A stretch of 64,000 nucleotides of DNA, from NCBI RefSeq assembly GCF_001425745.1, contig NZ_LMDF01000012.1, forward strand, positions 335 through 64,334, in the 5' to 3' direction. Below, one piece after another: positions 7,412 to 16,978 of the stretch (positions are counted from its first letter, which is position 1; every line of letters starts with the position of its first letter). The notes under the pieces were generated by a model. That model was not told the DNA's origin and ran no database searches. It was given only the letters and a program-made list of their open reading frames with translations. The position numbers and the translations under genes were made by a program. The DNA comes from Caulobacter sp. Root343 (GTDB taxonomy: Bacteria; Pseudomonadota; Alphaproteobacteria; Caulobacterales; Caulobacteraceae).

Positions 7412-8845
7412 ATGACCGAAGAAACCGAAAACGACATCCCGGCCGCCGAAGAAGCGACCATCGAAGAGAGCGCGGAGGACGTCGTCGATACGACCGCCGA
7501 CGCGAGTTCCGATAACACGACTGAAGCCGAAGGCGACGACGAGGGCTCCGACATCGCCGCGGCCGTCGCGGCCCTGGGCCTGAAGTCCATGTCCCTGCAG
7601 GAGCTGAAGGAGAAATCCCCGGCCGACCTGCTGGCGTTCGCCGAGACCTTCGAGGTCGAGAACGCCAACTCCATGCGCAAGCAGGACATGATGTTCGCGA
7701 TCCTGAAGACCCTCGCTGAGGAAGGCGTGGAGATCTCGGGGTCGGGCACCATGGAAGTGCTGCAGGACGGCTTCGGCTTCCTGCGCTCGCCGGAAGCCAA
7801 CTACCTGCCGGGCCCGGACGACATCTACGTCTCGCCGTCGCAGATCCGGAAGTATGGCCTGCGCACCGGCGACAGCGTCGACGGCGCCATCCGTTCGCCG
7901 CGCGAAGGTGAGCGCTACTTCGCCCTGACCAGCGTGGCCAAGATCAATTTCGAAGCGCCTGACAACGTCAAGCACAAGATCCACTTCGACAACCTGACCC
8001 CGCTCTATCCCGAAGAGCGTTTGAACATGGAGCTGCCCGATCCGACCATCAAGGATCGCTCGGGCCGCGTCATCGACATCGTCGCCCCGCTCGGCAAGGG
8101 CCAGCGCTGCCTGATCGTCGCCCCGCCGCGGGTGGGTAAGACGGTCATGCTGCAGAACATCGCCAAGTCGATCGAGACCAACCACCCCGAGTGCTACCTG
8201 ATCGTCCTGCTGATCGACGAGCGCCCGGAAGAAGTCACCGACATGCAGCGCACGGTGAAGGGCGAGGTCATCGCCTCGACCTTCGACGAGCCGGCGACGC
8301 GCCACGTGCAAGTCGCCGAGATGGTCATCGAAAAGGCCAAGCGCCTGGTCGAGCACAAGCGCGACGTCGTCATCCTGCTGGACTCGGTCACCCGTCTGGG
8401 CCGCGCCTACAACACCACCGTCCCGTCGTCGGGCAAGGTGCTGACCGGCGGCGTCGACGCCAACGCCCTGCAGCGCCCGAAGCGCTTCTTCGGCGCGGCG
8501 CGGAACGTGGAAGAGGGCGGTTCGCTGTCGATCATCGCCACGGCCCTGATCGATACCGGCAGCCGCATGGACGAAGTGATCTTCGAAGAGTTCAAGGGCA
8601 CCGGTAACTCGGAAATCGTCCTTGATCGTAAGGTGGCTGACAAGCGCATCTTCCCGGCCATCGACGTGCTGAAGTCGGGCACCCGCAAGGAAGAGCTCAT
8701 TACGCCGCGCGACCAGCTGCAGAAGACCTACGTCTTGCGCCGCATCCTCAACCCGATGGGCGCCTCGGACGCGATCGAGTTCCTGCTGGACAAGCTGCGC
8801 CAGTCGAAGACGAACGGCGACTTCTTCCAGTCGATGAACACCTGA
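7412..8845 (+). CDS. rho: Transcription termination factor Rho
   Basis: Rho is the hexameric RNA-dependent ATPase that ends transcription of untranslated RNA. The 477-residue protein has an RNA-binding cold-shock-like domain ([23 protein letters not shown] split over about residues 115-135), a Walker A APPRVGKT, the Walker B region [16 protein letters not shown], and the Q/R-loop region that follows. The first 55 or so residues are strongly acidic and low-complexity, an extension absent from E. coli Rho. The ATG at 7412 is preferred to the in-frame TTG at 7400. A good terminator follows. Confidence 0.96.
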   Translation: MTEETENDIPAAEEATIEESAEDVVDTTADASSDNTTEAEGDDEGSDIAAAVAALGLKSMSLQELKEKSPADLLAFAETFEVENANSMRKQDMMFAILKTLAEEGVEISGSGTMEVLQDGFGFLRSPEANYLPGPDDIYVSPSQIRKYGLRTGDSVDGAIRSPREGERYFALTSVAKINFEAPDNVKHKIHFDNLTPLYPEERLNMELPDPTIKDRSGRVIDIVAPLGKGQRCLIVAPPRVGKTVMLQNIAKSIETNHPECYLIVLLIDERPEEVTDMQRTVKGEVIASTFDEPATRHVQVAEMVIEKAKRLVEHKRDVVILLDSVTRLGRAYNTTVPSSGKVLTGGVDANALQRPKRFFGAARNVEEGGSLSIIATALIDTGSRMDEVIFEEFKGTGNSEIVLDRKVADKRIFPAIDVLKSGTRKEELITPRDQLQKTYVLRRILNPMGASDAIEFLLDKLRQSKTNGDFFQSMNT

Positions 8846-8872
8846 GTCCAGACGGACTCAACCGGATACGAG

Positions 8873-8906
8873 AAAGGCGCCGGTGCTACCCGGCGCCTTT
8901 TTTTGT
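8873..8906 (+). terminator. Rho-independent terminator after rho
   Basis: An inverted repeat around GGCGCCGG and CCGGCGCC with a six-base loop is followed by a run of seven T. The gene on its far side, the quinone oxidoreductase, is convergent and ends 20 bases further on. Confidence 0.85.
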
Positions 8907-8925
8907 TGGCCGTACCGCGTTGGCC

Positions 8926-9891
8926 CTACGGGATCAGCAGGGTCGCGCCAGTCGTACGCCGACCCTCCAGCGCCTCATGGGCGGCGCGGGTTTCGGCGAG
9001 CGGGAAGGTCTGGCCGATGTCGATCTTTACCGCGCCCGAGCCGATCATCGCGAACAGGGCCTCGGCGCTCTCATCCAATTCCTGCGTCGTGGCGATGTAG
9101 TCGAACAGGCGAGGGCGGGTGACGTAGGCCGACTTGGCCCCCAGCTCCAGAGGCGCGAACGGCGGGACGGGTCCCGAAGCGTTGCCGAAGGTGACCAGCG
9201 TGGCGCGTTTGGCCAGGCTCTTCATGCTGGCGTCCCAGGTGTCCTTGCCGACGCCGTCATAGACCACGGCCACGCCCTGGCCGCCGGTGATTTCGGCGAT
9301 CCGGGACGGCACATCCTCCTGGCTGTAGTCGATGACATGGTCGGCCCCGAGGTCGCGGGCGATCGCCGCCTTGGCGTCGGATCCCACGGTGGCGATGACG
9401 GTCGCGCCCAAGGCCTTGCACCACTGGACCAGGATCTGGCCGACCCCGCCGGCGGCGGCGTGGATCAGAACGGTATGGCCATGTTTCACGTGGAAACACC
9501 GACGGACCAGGAACTCGGCGGTCATGCCCTTGAGTAGGGCCGCCGCCGCGATCTCCAGCGGGACGTCTGCAGGAACCTTCACAGCCCGGTCCGCGGGAAC
9601 GACGGCGGCCTCGGCATAAGCGCCCATGGTTCCGTTATAGGCGACGCGGTCGCCGACTTGGAATCGATTGACCCCGTCGCCGACCGCCTCGACGGTTCCC
9701 GCTGCTTCCAGACCGATGACGGCTGGCATCTTCAGCGGGTAGAGGCCCGACCGGTGATAGGTGTCGATGTAGTTCAACCCGACGGCCTGATGCCGAACCA
9801 GGATCTGGCCGGCGGCGGGCGAGGGAAGCGGCAGGTCGACAGCCTCGAGCACTTCGGGGCCGCCGGCGCGAACGGCTTGGATCGCCAGCAT
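8926..9891 (-). CDS. Quinone oxidoreductase (zeta-crystallin-like, MDR superfamily)
   Basis: The 321-residue protein is a medium-chain dehydrogenase/reductase of the NADPH:quinone oxidoreductase type. It has the N-terminal GroES-like domain (GLNYIDTYHRSGLYP), no zinc-ligand cysteines, and the nucleotide-binding AAAGGVGQ in the Rossmann domain. The peptide RRCFHVKHG at about residue 130 is encoded over a parS-like site (9482-9498), so this stretch is constrained by ParB binding as well as by protein function. Its start shares one base with the stop of the upstream dienelactone hydrolase gene (TGATG), so the two form an operon. Confidence 0.88.
   Translation of the reverse strand: MLAIQAVRAGGPEVLEAVDLPLPSPAAGQILVRHQAVGLNYIDTYHRSGLYPLKMPAVIGLEAAGTVEAVGDGVNRFQVGDRVAYNGTMGAYAEAAVVPADRAVKVPADVPLEIAAAALLKGMTAEFLVRRCFHVKHGHTVLIHAAAGGVGQILVQWCKALGATVIATVGSDAKAAIARDLGADHVIDYSQEDVPSRIAEITGGQGVAVVYDGVGKDTWDASMKSLAKRATLVTFGNASGPVPPFAPLELGAKSAYVTRPRLFDYIATTQELDESAEALFAMIGSGAVKIDIGQTFPLAETRAAHEALEGRRTTGATLLIP
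9482..9498 (-). promoter_or_regulatory. parS-like ParB binding site inside the quinone oxidoreductase gene
   Basis: On the minus strand it contains TTCCACGTGAAACA, matching the 16-base Caulobacter-type parS except at the first two bases. It lies about 5 kb from Cori. Confidence 0.72.
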
Positions 9892-10601
9892 CAGGCTTGC
9901 TCTCCTTGGCCGAGCACCTTTCGGAAGAAGGTCAGGCTGCGGCCGTTGGCCTTGGCCGCATCAGTCGCGTCGTAGTGCGCGCCGCCCTCCCGTGCGAACG
10001 CGTGGTCGCGGCCGGCATAGGTATGGATCTCGATCTGCGGATGATCCTTCAGCGCGTTGAGGATGACCTGCTGAGCCTCCGGCGGAACGAACTGGTCCTT
10101 CTCCGCGATGTGCATCAGCAGCGGCTTGTTCAGCTTCTCGGCCTCGCCGACCCGCTTCTCGAGGCCGACGCCGTAATAGGAGACGCTGGCGTCGACGTCG
10201 GTGCGGGTCGCGGTCAGGAAGGCCAGCAGGCCGCCGAGGCAGTAGCCGACCGCGCCGACCTTGCCGTCGACGCCGTCAAGCTTGCGGGCCGCGGTGATCG
10301 TCGCGGCGATGTCGCTGATCCCGGCGTCCACGTCGAACGCATTGAACAGCTCGAAAGCGCGCTTCCATTCCGCGTCGCTCTGGTCGGTGATGTCGATACC
10401 GGGCTCGATGCGCCAGAAGAGGTCGGGACAGATGGCGACGAAGCCCTGGGAAGCCAGGCCGTCGCAGATGTCGCGCATCACCTTGTTGACGCCGAAGATC
10501 TCCTGGATCACCACGATGGCCGGAGCCTTGTCTGCTTGCGGCCGCGCCACATAGGCCGCGAACGCGCCGTCGGGCGTTGTGATCGTGAGGGTCTCGCTCA
10601 T
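9891..10601 (-). CDS. Dienelactone hydrolase family protein
   Basis: This 236-residue alpha/beta hydrolase has the family layout: a VIQEIFGVN segment early, the nucleophile motif GYCLGG with Cys in place of Ser (near residue 110), an Asp near EKDQFVP, and the final His in GRDHAFA. Dienelactone hydrolases open lactone rings in aromatic degradation, but many homologues have no known substrate, and no other aromatic catabolism gene is nearby. I start at the ATG at 10601. It is cotranscribed with the following quinone oxidoreductase. Confidence 0.88.
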   Translation of the reverse strand: MSETLTITTPDGAFAAYVARPQADKAPAIVVIQEIFGVNKVMRDICDGLASQGFVAICPDLFWRIEPGIDITDQSDAEWKRAFELFNAFDVDAGISDIAATITAARKLDGVDGKVGAVGYCLGGLLAFLTATRTDVDASVSYYGVGLEKRVGEAEKLNKPLLMHIAEKDQFVPPEAQQVILNALKDHPQIEIHTYAGRDHAFAREGGAHYDATDAAKANGRSLTFFRKVLGQGEQA

Positions 10602-10727
10602 CGGGGCTCTCCGTCTGTCCAGGCCCCCAGATGCGGGACCAATGTGACTTTCGACCAAAGCGCTCTAACCTGCGCCGACGGGCCACGCCCATAACAATAT
10701 CGTGCCCTGACCGAAGGGAACTTCCTG

Positions 10728-10973
10728 ATGAAGATGACGATCGAGATCGACTGCACGCCCGTCGAAGCGCGGAGCTTTTTAGGCCTGCCGGATGTCAGCG
10801 CTTTGAACGAGCACCTGGTCAAGGAGATGCAGGCGCGGATGGACGCCAACATGGCCATGCTGGCGCCGGAAGAGCTGATGAAGAACTGGATGGCGTTCGG
10901 CACGGGCGCTCAGGAGCAGTTCCGCAAGCTGATGACGGCGGCGGCCGGCGCGGCGGTCGGCAAGCGCGACTGA
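10728..10973 (+). CDS. DUF6489 family protein
   Basis: An 81-residue acidic/amphipathic protein beginning [20 protein letters not shown], with a largely helical remainder containing an [14 protein letters not shown] segment. It resembles the alphaproteobacterial DUF6489 family, whose function is unknown. It ends 4 bases before mnmE and is probably cotranscribed with it. No signal peptide or membrane segment is visible. The N-terminal pattern suggests a beta-strand before the helices. Confidence 0.75.
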   Translation: MKMTIEIDCTPVEARSFLGLPDVSALNEHLVKEMQARMDANMAMLAPEELMKNWMAFGTGAQEQFRKLMTAAAGAAVGKRD

Positions 10974-10977
10974 CACG

Positions 10978-12318
10978 ATGACGGATACGATCTTCGCCCT
11001 GGCCACGGCGGCCGGGCGAGCGGCGGTGGCCGTGGTGCGCGTCTCGGGTCCGGCGACCCTGTCGGTCGTCGAGGCTCTGGTAGGCAGGGCGCCCGCGCCG
11101 AGGATGGCGGCGCTGCGCAGACTCCGCCACCAGGGGGTCGAGCTGGATGAGGCCCTGATCCTGCGCTTCGAGGGCCCCGCCAGCTATACCGGCGAGGATA
11201 GCGCCGAGTTTCACGTGCACGGCGGTCGGGCCGTGGTCGAGGCGCTGCTATCAGCGCTGTCGGCCTTAGGGGCGCGCCTAGCCGAGCCGGGGGAGTTCAC
11301 GCGCCGAGCCTTCGAGAACGGCAAGCTGGATCTGGCCCAGGCCGAGGGAGTCGCCGACTTGATCGACGCCGAGACCGAGGCGCAGCGCAGCCAGGCGCTG
11401 GGCCAGGTGGGCGGCGCGCTGAGCCAGCGATACGCGCGCTGGCGCGATCTGCTGGTCCAGTCCCTAGCCATGCTGGAAGCGGCGGTCGATTTCCCCGACG
11501 AGGATCTGCCGGAAGAAGTGGCCGAGCGCGCCCGGCCCGGCCTGCGGATCCTCGGGGCCGAACTCGACGCGGCGCTCGATGACGTCGCGCGCGGCCGCCG
11601 CGTGCGGGACGGCTATCGGATCGCGCTGGTCGGCGCGCCGAACGCGGGGAAGAGCACCTTACTGAACGGCCTGGTCGAGCGCGACGCGGCCATCGTCACC
11701 GACACGCCGGGTACGACCCGGGATGTCATCGAGGTTCCGCTGGTGCTCGGCGGCTACAAGGTGCTGGTCGCGGACACGGCGGGGCTCCGCGAAACCGCGG
11801 ACGTGATCGAGGCGGAGGGCGTTCGTCGGGCTCGGGCCTGGGCTGAGGATGCTGACCTAAGGCTTTGGGTGATCGATGGGTTTCACGTGAAACATACAGT
11901 GAAGCTTGAAGAGGCTATTCGGCCGGGCGACTGGCTGATCCTGAACAAGGCCGACATCGCTGAGCCCGCCGAACTGGAAACCTCCGAGGTTTTCTGGCGC
12001 GGAAAGGGGCTCTCTGTAACCCGTCTTTCAGCGCGCTCCGAAGATGGCGTCGGCCTTCTTCGCACCGCCCTGGCCGCTCATATCGCGGACGCCTTGTCCG
12101 GGGCGGAGTTTCCGGCCGCTACCCGCCTTAGACACGCTGAACGACTAAGCGAGGCTCGGGGCTATCTCGCCCGCGCGCTGTCCGATGTCGGCTTGGAGGT
12201 GGAACTGGCCGCCGAGGACGTTCGCTTGGCCGCCCGCGCCCTGGAAAAGATTACCGGGCGGGTCGACCCGGAGGATGTGTTGGGCCGGGTTTTCTCGACC
12301 TTCTGCATCGGCAAGTGA
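10978..12318 (+). CDS. mnmE: tRNA uridine-5-carboxymethylaminomethyl modification GTPase MnmE
   Basis: MnmE works with MnmG to modify the wobble uridine (position 34) of several tRNAs. The 446-residue protein has the N-terminal tetrahydrofolate-binding domain, the G1 motif GAPNAGKST, the DTPGTTRD switch, the DTAGLR G3 motif, the NKAD G4 motif, and the C-terminal CIGK with the conserved Cys. An FHVKHTVK stretch between G3 and G4 is encoded over a perfect 14-base parS palindrome (11880-11893). The partner mnmG follows. Older literature calls it trmE. Confidence 0.95.
   Translation: MTDTIFALATAAGRAAVAVVRVSGPATLSVVEALVGRAPAPRMAALRRLRHQGVELDEALILRFEGPASYTGEDSAEFHVHGGRAVVEALLSALSALGARLAEPGEFTRRAFENGKLDLAQAEGVADLIDAETEAQRSQALGQVGGALSQRYARWRDLLVQSLAMLEAAVDFPDEDLPEEVAERARPGLRILGAELDAALDDVARGRRVRDGYRIALVGAPNAGKSTLLNGLVERDAAIVTDTPGTTRDVIEVPLVLGGYKVLVADTAGLRETADVIEAEGVRRARAWAEDADLRLWVIDGFHVKHTVKLEEAIRPGDWLILNKADIAEPAELETSEVFWRGKGLSVTRLSARSEDGVGLLRTALAAHIADALSGAEFPAATRLRHAERLSEARGYLARALSDVGLEVELAAEDVRLAARALEKITGRVDPEDVLGRVFSTFCIGK
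11208..11220 (+). promoter_or_regulatory. Partial parS-like sequence in mnmE
   Basis: GTTTCACGTG matches the left ten bases of parS, but the right arm is lost (CAC). It encodes the conserved EFHVHGG motif of MnmE, so it may be chance. Confidence 0.25.
11880..11893. promoter_or_regulatory. parS site inside mnmE
   Basis: GTTTCACGTGAAAC is a perfect palindrome identical to the core bacterial parS. It lies in coding sequence for an FHVKH peptide, about 7.4 kb from Cori. Confidence 0.92.
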
Positions 12319-12343
12319 TGTCCCACGTAAAATGGTCCCCATG

Positions 12344-12352
12344 TTGTCCACA
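12344..12352 (+). promoter_or_regulatory. DnaA-box-like sequence between mnmE and mnmG
   Basis: TTGTCCACA differs from TTATCCACA at one base. It sits in a CCACAG/CTGTGG inverted repeat (12348-12370), just before a parS site. A functional role is only a possibility. Confidence 0.4.
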
Positions 12353-12377
12353 GAGCGCTCACAGCTGTGGCGGGGGT

Positions 12378-12391
12378 GTTTCACGTGAAAC
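12378..12391. promoter_or_regulatory. parS site between mnmE and mnmG
   Basis: A second perfect GTTTCACGTGAAAC, in the gap upstream of mnmG. Degenerate relatives lie at about 12319-12333 and 12925-12938. This is the best single candidate for the main ParB loading site. Confidence 0.93.
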
Positions 12392-12489
12392 GCCGAGGAG
12401 TCGCATCGACCCGCTCGCGTGATTGGCGTATAGATCGAGTCCAGCGCCCCCGCTCCAAATCCGGGGGCGTTCGCATTGAGGCGAGTTCG

Positions 12490-14346
12490 TTGTCCAACAC
12501 CTGGGATGTCATTGTCATCGGCGGCGGTCACGCCGGCTGCGAGGCGGCGGCCGCCTCGGCGCGTGCCGGCGCCCGCACCCTGCTGCTGACCCACAAGCTG
12601 GAAACCATCGGCGAAATGTCCTGCAACCCGGCCATTGGCGGCCTGGGCAAGGGCCACTTGGTCCGCGAGATCGACGCTCTAGACGGCCTCATGGGCCGTA
12701 TGGCCGACAAGGCCGGCATCCAGTTCAGGATGCTGAACCGCTCGAAGGGCCCGGCCGTTCGCGGGCCACGCGCTCAGATCGATCGCAAGCTCTATCGCGA
12801 AGCGATGCAGGCCGAGCTGGCCGCCACGGAAAACCTCGACATCATCGCCGCCGCCGCCGAGGACCTCATTGTCGAAGATGGCAAGGTCGCCGGCGCGATC
12901 GACGGGGAAGGGCGGTCGTACCGCGCTTCACGTGTAATCCTGACGACCGGCACCTTCCTGAAGGGCCTGATCCATCTGGGCGAGACCCGCACCCCCGCCG
13001 GCCGTGTCGGTGACCAGCCGTCGATCGGCCTGTCGGACCGTCTTTATGGCCTGGATTTCCACATGGGCCGGCTGAAGACCGGTACGCCCGCGCGTCTCGA
13101 CGGCGCGACCATCGCCTGGGACCGGCTGGAGATGCAGCCGGGTGACGACCAGCCCGTGCCGTTCTCGTTCCTGAACGACCGTATCGAGACGCCGCAGATC
13201 GCCTGCGGCATCACCTTCACGACCGCCGAGACCCACCAGATCATCGCCGATCGTCTGGGCGAGTCCGCTGTCTATGGCGGCCGCGCCACGGGCATCGGGC
13301 CACGCTATTGCCCGTCGATTGAGGACAAGGTTGTCCGCTTCGCCGACAAGGCCAGCCATCAGGTGTTCCTGGAGCCCGAGGGCCTGGACGACACCACAGT
13401 CTATCCGAACGGGATCTCGACCTCCGTCTCGGAAGAGACCCAGCTGCTGTTCCTGCGCACCATCCCCGGCCTCGAGGCCGTGGAGGTCAAGCGCTATGGC
13501 TATGCGATCGAATATGACTATGTCGATCCGCGCGAGCTCTACGCCACGCTGGAAACCAAGCGCCTGCCGGGCCTGTACCTGGCCGGCCAAATCAACGGCA
13601 CGACGGGCTACGAAGAAGCAGGGGCCCAAGGCCTGGTCGCTGGTCTGAACGCGGCCCTGGCCGTGCAGGGCAGGGAGCCGGCTGTGTTCGCGCGGGATGA
13701 AGCCTATATCGGCGTGATGATCGACGACCTGGTCACCCGGGGCGTCACGGAACCCTATCGGATGTTTACCAGTCGGGCAGAGTTCCGCCTGACCCTGCGC
13801 GCCGACAACGCCGATCAGCGCCTGACCGACCGCGGGATCGAACTCGGTGTCGTGGGCGAGGTTCGCGCCAAGGCCTGGGCCGAGAAGCGGGCGCGCCTGG
13901 AAGCGGCGCGCACCTTCGCGCGGTCCGTCAGCCTGACGCCGAACGAGGCAGTGAAGGCGGGGTTCAAGGTCAACAGCGATGGCGTCCGCCGTGACCTGTT
14001 CGCCATGCTGGCCTATCCGGACGTCTCGCTGGACGACCTCGGCCGTGTCTGGCCCGAAGTTTTCACGTGGAACACCGATGTCCGCGAGCAGATCGAGATC
14101 GAGGCGGCCTATGCCGGCTACCTCGACCGTCAGCGCGCTGACGCCGAGTCGCTCCGCAAGGACGAGGATCTGCGCCTGCCGGCCGACCTCGACTATGCCA
14201 ATGTCGGCAGCCTGTCGAACGAGGTCCGCGAGAAGCTGAAGCGCGTGCGGCCGCTGACCCTGGGCCAGGCGGCTCGTATCGAGGGCGTGACACCTGGCGC
14301 GCTGACCGCGCTGCTGGCCCACGTGCGACGCAGCCGTGCAGCCTGA
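12490..14346 (+). CDS. mnmG: tRNA uridine-5-carboxymethylaminomethyl modification enzyme MnmG
   Basis: MnmG is the FAD-dependent partner of MnmE. The 618-residue protein opens with the FAD-binding [10 protein letters not shown] motif and has the family signatures [13 protein letters not shown], the [11 protein letters not shown] segment, and the [12 protein letters not shown] motif. I choose the TTG at 12490, which has GAGGCGAG 4 bases upstream and gives the usual [12 protein letters not shown] opening; the longer frame reads through the parS site at 12378. A further parS-like site at 14059-14074 lies in its 3' third. Its end overlaps rsmG by 11 bases. Confidence 0.93.
   Translation: MSNTWDVIVIGGGHAGCEAAAASARAGARTLLLTHKLETIGEMSCNPAIGGLGKGHLVREIDALDGLMGRMADKAGIQFRMLNRSKGPAVRGPRAQIDRKLYREAMQAELAATENLDIIAAAAEDLIVEDGKVAGAIDGEGRSYRASRVILTTGTFLKGLIHLGETRTPAGRVGDQPSIGLSDRLYGLDFHMGRLKTGTPARLDGATIAWDRLEMQPGDDQPVPFSFLNDRIETPQIACGITFTTAETHQIIADRLGESAVYGGRATGIGPRYCPSIEDKVVRFADKASHQVFLEPEGLDDTTVYPNGISTSVSEETQLLFLRTIPGLEAVEVKRYGYAIEYDYVDPRELYATLETKRLPGLYLAGQINGTTGYEEAGAQGLVAGLNAALAVQGREPAVFARDEAYIGVMIDDLVTRGVTEPYRMFTSRAEFRLTLRADNADQRLTDRGIELGVVGEVRAKAWAEKRARLEAARTFARSVSLTPNEAVKAGFKVNSDGVRRDLFAMLAYPDVSLDDLGRVWPEVFTWNTDVREQIEIEAAYAGYLDRQRADAESLRKDEDLRLPADLDYANVGSLSNEVREKLKRVRPLTLGQAARIEGVTPGALTALLAHVRRSRAA
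14059..14074 (+). promoter_or_regulatory. parS-like ParB binding site inside mnmG
   Basis: The sequence matches the asymmetric Caulobacter-type parS (TTTCACGTGGAACA arm) at 14 of 16 bases. It lies about 9.7 kb from Cori and 0.9 kb before parA. Confidence 0.78.
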
Positions 14347-15001
14347 CGTCTCCGAGGGTGAAGTCGGACTCGCCCCCGAACCTGTCCTGGACGCGGTGGG
14401 CTATCAGGCCCTGACCGGGGTCAGCGACGCCCAGCTCGCCGATCTGGCCCGCTACCAGGAGCTGCTGGCCGAATGGAACGCGGTCATGAACCTGGTCGGG
14501 CCGCTGACCATCGCCACCTACTGGACTCGCCACGCCCTGGACAGCTCCCAGCTTCTCGACCTGGCGCCGGAGGCCCTGACCTGGGCCGACCTCGGCGCGG
14601 GTGCGGGTCTGCCCGGAGTCGTGCTGGCCATACTGCTGAAGGGCAGGGAGGGCGCCAAGGTTCATCTGGTGGAGAGCATGGCCAAGCGCTGCCGCTTCCT
14701 CGAGGTGGCCGCCACCGCGCTGGATCTGCCGGTCGAGATCCACAATGTCCGCGCCGAGTCGCTGAAGCTGAAGGTCGATGTCGTCACCGCGCGGGCCTGC
14801 GCGCCGATGACCAAGCTTCTCGGCTTCGCCGAACCCTATCTGTACCGTGGCGCGATCGGCCTGTTCCTGAAGGGACAGGATGTCGCGGCCGAGCTTTCCG
14901 AAGCCTCTCGCGCTTGGAAGTTCGCCAGTGAGCTACGACCTAGCCAAAGCGACCCTCGCGGCCGCATCGTTCAAGTGAAGAGGCTTTCCCGTGTCCGCTA
15001 A
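14336..15001 (+). CDS. rsmG: 16S rRNA (guanine-527-N7)-methyltransferase RsmG
   Basis: RsmG (GidB) methylates G527 in 16S rRNA with S-adenosylmethionine; its loss gives low-level streptomycin resistance in other bacteria. The 221-residue protein has the NLVGP segment, the SAM-binding [10 protein letters not shown] motif near residue 83, and the ARACAPM segment that follows. The GTG start at 14336 overlaps the mnmG end by 11 bases, and its own end overlaps parA by 11 bases, so mnmG-rsmG-parA is tightly packed. Confidence 0.93.
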   Translation: MQPDVSEGEVGLAPEPVLDAVGYQALTGVSDAQLADLARYQELLAEWNAVMNLVGPLTIATYWTRHALDSSQLLDLAPEALTWADLGAGAGLPGVVLAILLKGREGAKVHLVESMAKRCRFLEVAATALDLPVEIHNVRAESLKLKVDVVTARACAPMTKLLGFAEPYLYRGAIGLFLKGQDVAAELSEASRAWKFASELRPSQSDPRGRIVQVKRLSRVR

Positions 15002-15794
15002 TCCTCTCCGCGTGCTCGCCATCGCCAACCAGAAGGGTGGGGTGGGCAAGACCACGACCGCGATCAATCTGGGCACCGCCCTCGCGGCTTGCGGGGAACG
15101 TGTGCTGCTGATCGACGCCGACCCGCAAGGCAACTGTTCGACGGGCCTCGGCATCGGCCGCACGGCGCGCCGCACCACCCTTTATGACGTGCTGATGGGC
15201 GAGTCCCCCGTGGTCGACGCCGCCGTCAAGACCGAGCTCCCGGGCCTGGAGGTCATACCGGCCGACGCCGACCTGTCGGGCATCGAGATCGAACTGGGTC
15301 AGACCGCACGCCGGTCCTACCGCTTGCGCGACGCCCTGGAGCCTCTGCGCGCCAACGGGCCCTACACCTATGTGCTGATCGACTGCCCGCCGTCGCTGAA
15401 CGTGCTGACCGTCAACGCCATGACCGCCGCCGACGCGGTGTTCGTGCCCCTGCAGTGCGAGTTCTTTGCCCTGGAGGGCCTGACCCAGCTGATGCGGACC
15501 ATCGAGCGGGTGCGCGGCAGCCTCAATCCGCACCTGGAGATCCAGGGCGTGGTGCTGACCATGTACGACCGCCGCAACAGCCTGTCGGAACAGGTGGCCA
15601 AGGACGTGCGGACCCACTTCGGCGACAAGGTCTATGACGCGGTCATTCCGCGTAACGTCCGCGTCTCGGAGGCCCCGTCCTTCGGCAAGCCGGTGCTACT
15701 GTACGACCTGAAGTGCGCCGGCAGCCAAGCCTATCTGAAGCTGGCTCGCGAGGTGATCAGCCGCGAGCGCGACCGTCAGGCCAAGGCGGCCTGA
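14991..15794 (+). CDS. parA: Chromosome partitioning ATPase ParA
   Basis: ParA forms an ATP-dependent DNA-bound gradient that pulls ParB-parS complexes, and hence the origin, to the new cell pole. The 267-residue protein has the deviant Walker A motif KGGVGKTTT (residues 15-23), the Walker A' DADPQGN, and the Walker B-type DCPPSL, with no N-terminal HTH domain, as is normal for chromosomal ParA. In Caulobacter it also works with the polar factor TipN and affects MipZ-controlled division. Its GTG start is inside rsmG. parB follows after 73 bases. Confidence 0.96.
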   Translation: MSANPLRVLAIANQKGGVGKTTTAINLGTALAACGERVLLIDADPQGNCSTGLGIGRTARRTTLYDVLMGESPVVDAAVKTELPGLEVIPADADLSGIEIELGQTARRSYRLRDALEPLRANGPYTYVLIDCPPSLNVLTVNAMTAADAVFVPLQCEFFALEGLTQLMRTIERVRGSLNPHLEIQGVVLTMYDRRNSLSEQVAKDVRTHFGDKVYDAVIPRNVRVSEAPSFGKPVLLYDLKCAGSQAYLKLAREVISRERDRQAKAA

Positions 15795-15867
15795 CCTGAA
15801 GTTCTGAGTACCGAACCTAAGCTTGACTGAGAATATGATGGAGTCCGTCGTGGTGGGAGAGCCGGGT

Positions 15868-16752
15868 ATGGCCGAAGGGCGTCGTGGTCTGGGACGCGGG
15901 CTGTCCGCCCTGCTGGGCGAGGTCGACGCCGCGCCGGCCCAGGCGCCGGGCGATCACGCCGGCGGGTCGAGGGACGCGCCGATCGAACTGCTGAAGCGCA
16001 ATCCGGATCAGCCGCGCCGCACATTCAAAGAAGACGATCTCGAGGATTTGGCCAATTCGATCCGCGAAAAGGGCGTGCTGCAGCCAATCCTGGTGCGGCC
16101 GGCCCCCGACGCGCCGGGCGAATACCAGATCGTCGCCGGCGAACGTCGCTGGCGTGCGGCCCAGCGCGCCGGCCTGCGCGCCGTGCCGATCATGATCCGC
16201 GAGCTGGATGACCTGGCGGTGCTGGAAATCGGCATCATCGAGAACGTCCAGCGCGCCGACCTGAACATTCTGGAAGAGGCGCTCTCCTACAAGGTGCTGA
16301 TGGAGAAGTTCGACCGCACCCAGGAGAACATCGCCCAGACCATCGGCAAGAGTCGCAGCCACGTGGCCAACACCATGCGTCTGCTGGCCCTACCGGACGA
16401 GGTGCAGTCCTACCTGGTCAGCGGCGAGCTGTCGGCCGGTCATGCCCGCGCCATCGCCGCCTCGGCCGATCCGGCGGGCCTCGCCAAGCAGATCATCGAC
16501 GGCGGCCTGTCGGTTCGCGAGACCGAGGCCCTGGCCCGCAAGGCGCCGGATCCGCGTCCGGCCAAGAACAAGGGCGGCCGTCCGCCGCGGGTCAAGGACA
16601 CCGACACCCAGGCCCTGGAGGCCGACCTGTCGTCGGTCCTGGGTCTCGACGTGTCGATCGACCATCGTGGCTCGACCGGAACCCTGACCATCACCTATGC
16701 GACGCTCGAGCAGCTCGACGACCTCTGCAACCGCCTGACCCGAGGGGTCTGA
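15868..16752 (+). CDS. parB: Chromosome partitioning protein ParB
   Basis: ParB binds parS, spreads as a CTP-gated clamp, and stimulates ParA. The 294-residue protein begins RRGLGRGLSALLGE, has the CTP-binding ParB/Srx domain with GERRWRAAQRAG (about residues 90-101), ENVQRADLN, a helix-turn-helix containing IGKSRSHVANTMRLL, and a C-terminal dimerisation domain. I start at the ATG at 15868, with GGGAGAG upstream; an ATG at 15823 would add 15 unconserved residues. At least four parS sites lie 2-6 kb before it. Confidence 0.95.
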   Translation: MAEGRRGLGRGLSALLGEVDAAPAQAPGDHAGGSRDAPIELLKRNPDQPRRTFKEDDLEDLANSIREKGVLQPILVRPAPDAPGEYQIVAGERRWRAAQRAGLRAVPIMIRELDDLAVLEIGIIENVQRADLNILEEALSYKVLMEKFDRTQENIAQTIGKSRSHVANTMRLLALPDEVQSYLVSGELSAGHARAIAASADPAGLAKQIIDGGLSVRETEALARKAPDPRPAKNKGGRPPRVKDTDTQALEADLSSVLGLDVSIDHRGSTGTLTITYATLEQLDDLCNRLTRGV

Positions 16753-16978
16753 TCGGACGCACCTAAAAGCGTGCAAGGGAGCGGATTTCGGGGCTCAAAA
16801 TGCTCCGGCAAAATCGCCTCTGTGGCGCACAGAACGGCGCCTTTCCGTAGCCCGGGAGGCGTCGTTTTCGTGAGGCGAGGGCGGTTCACAGTGTTTTTTG
16901 ACGCAAGCACTTGTCGCGTAAGGGTTTCTTGAAAGCTGTCCACAGGCGCGCAAAGGGCCTGTTTTGGGCCTTTTCGGG
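16753..16978. other. Convergent gap between parB and holA
   Basis: These 226 bases hold no gene I can support. There is a DnaA-box-like CTGTCCACA at 16936-16944 and an imperfect inverted repeat around 16952-16974 that could end parB or holA transcription. A T-run is short and interrupted, so I do not call a terminator. Confidence 0.4.

Noticed and set aside
7142-8356. A 404-codon open frame opposite rho
   Set aside because: Antisense to rho with no family similarity.
12319-12333. TGTCCCACGTAAAAT upstream of mnmG as another parS
   Set aside because: Three mismatches in the core; mentioned only as a degenerate relative of the perfect site at 12378.
12925-12938. GCTTCACGTGTAAT in mnmG as another parS
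   Set aside because: Three mismatches; one of several sequences containing CACGTG by chance in GC-rich DNA.
16952-16974. Terminator between parB and holA
   Set aside because: The inverted repeat is imperfect and the T-run is short, so I do not call it.
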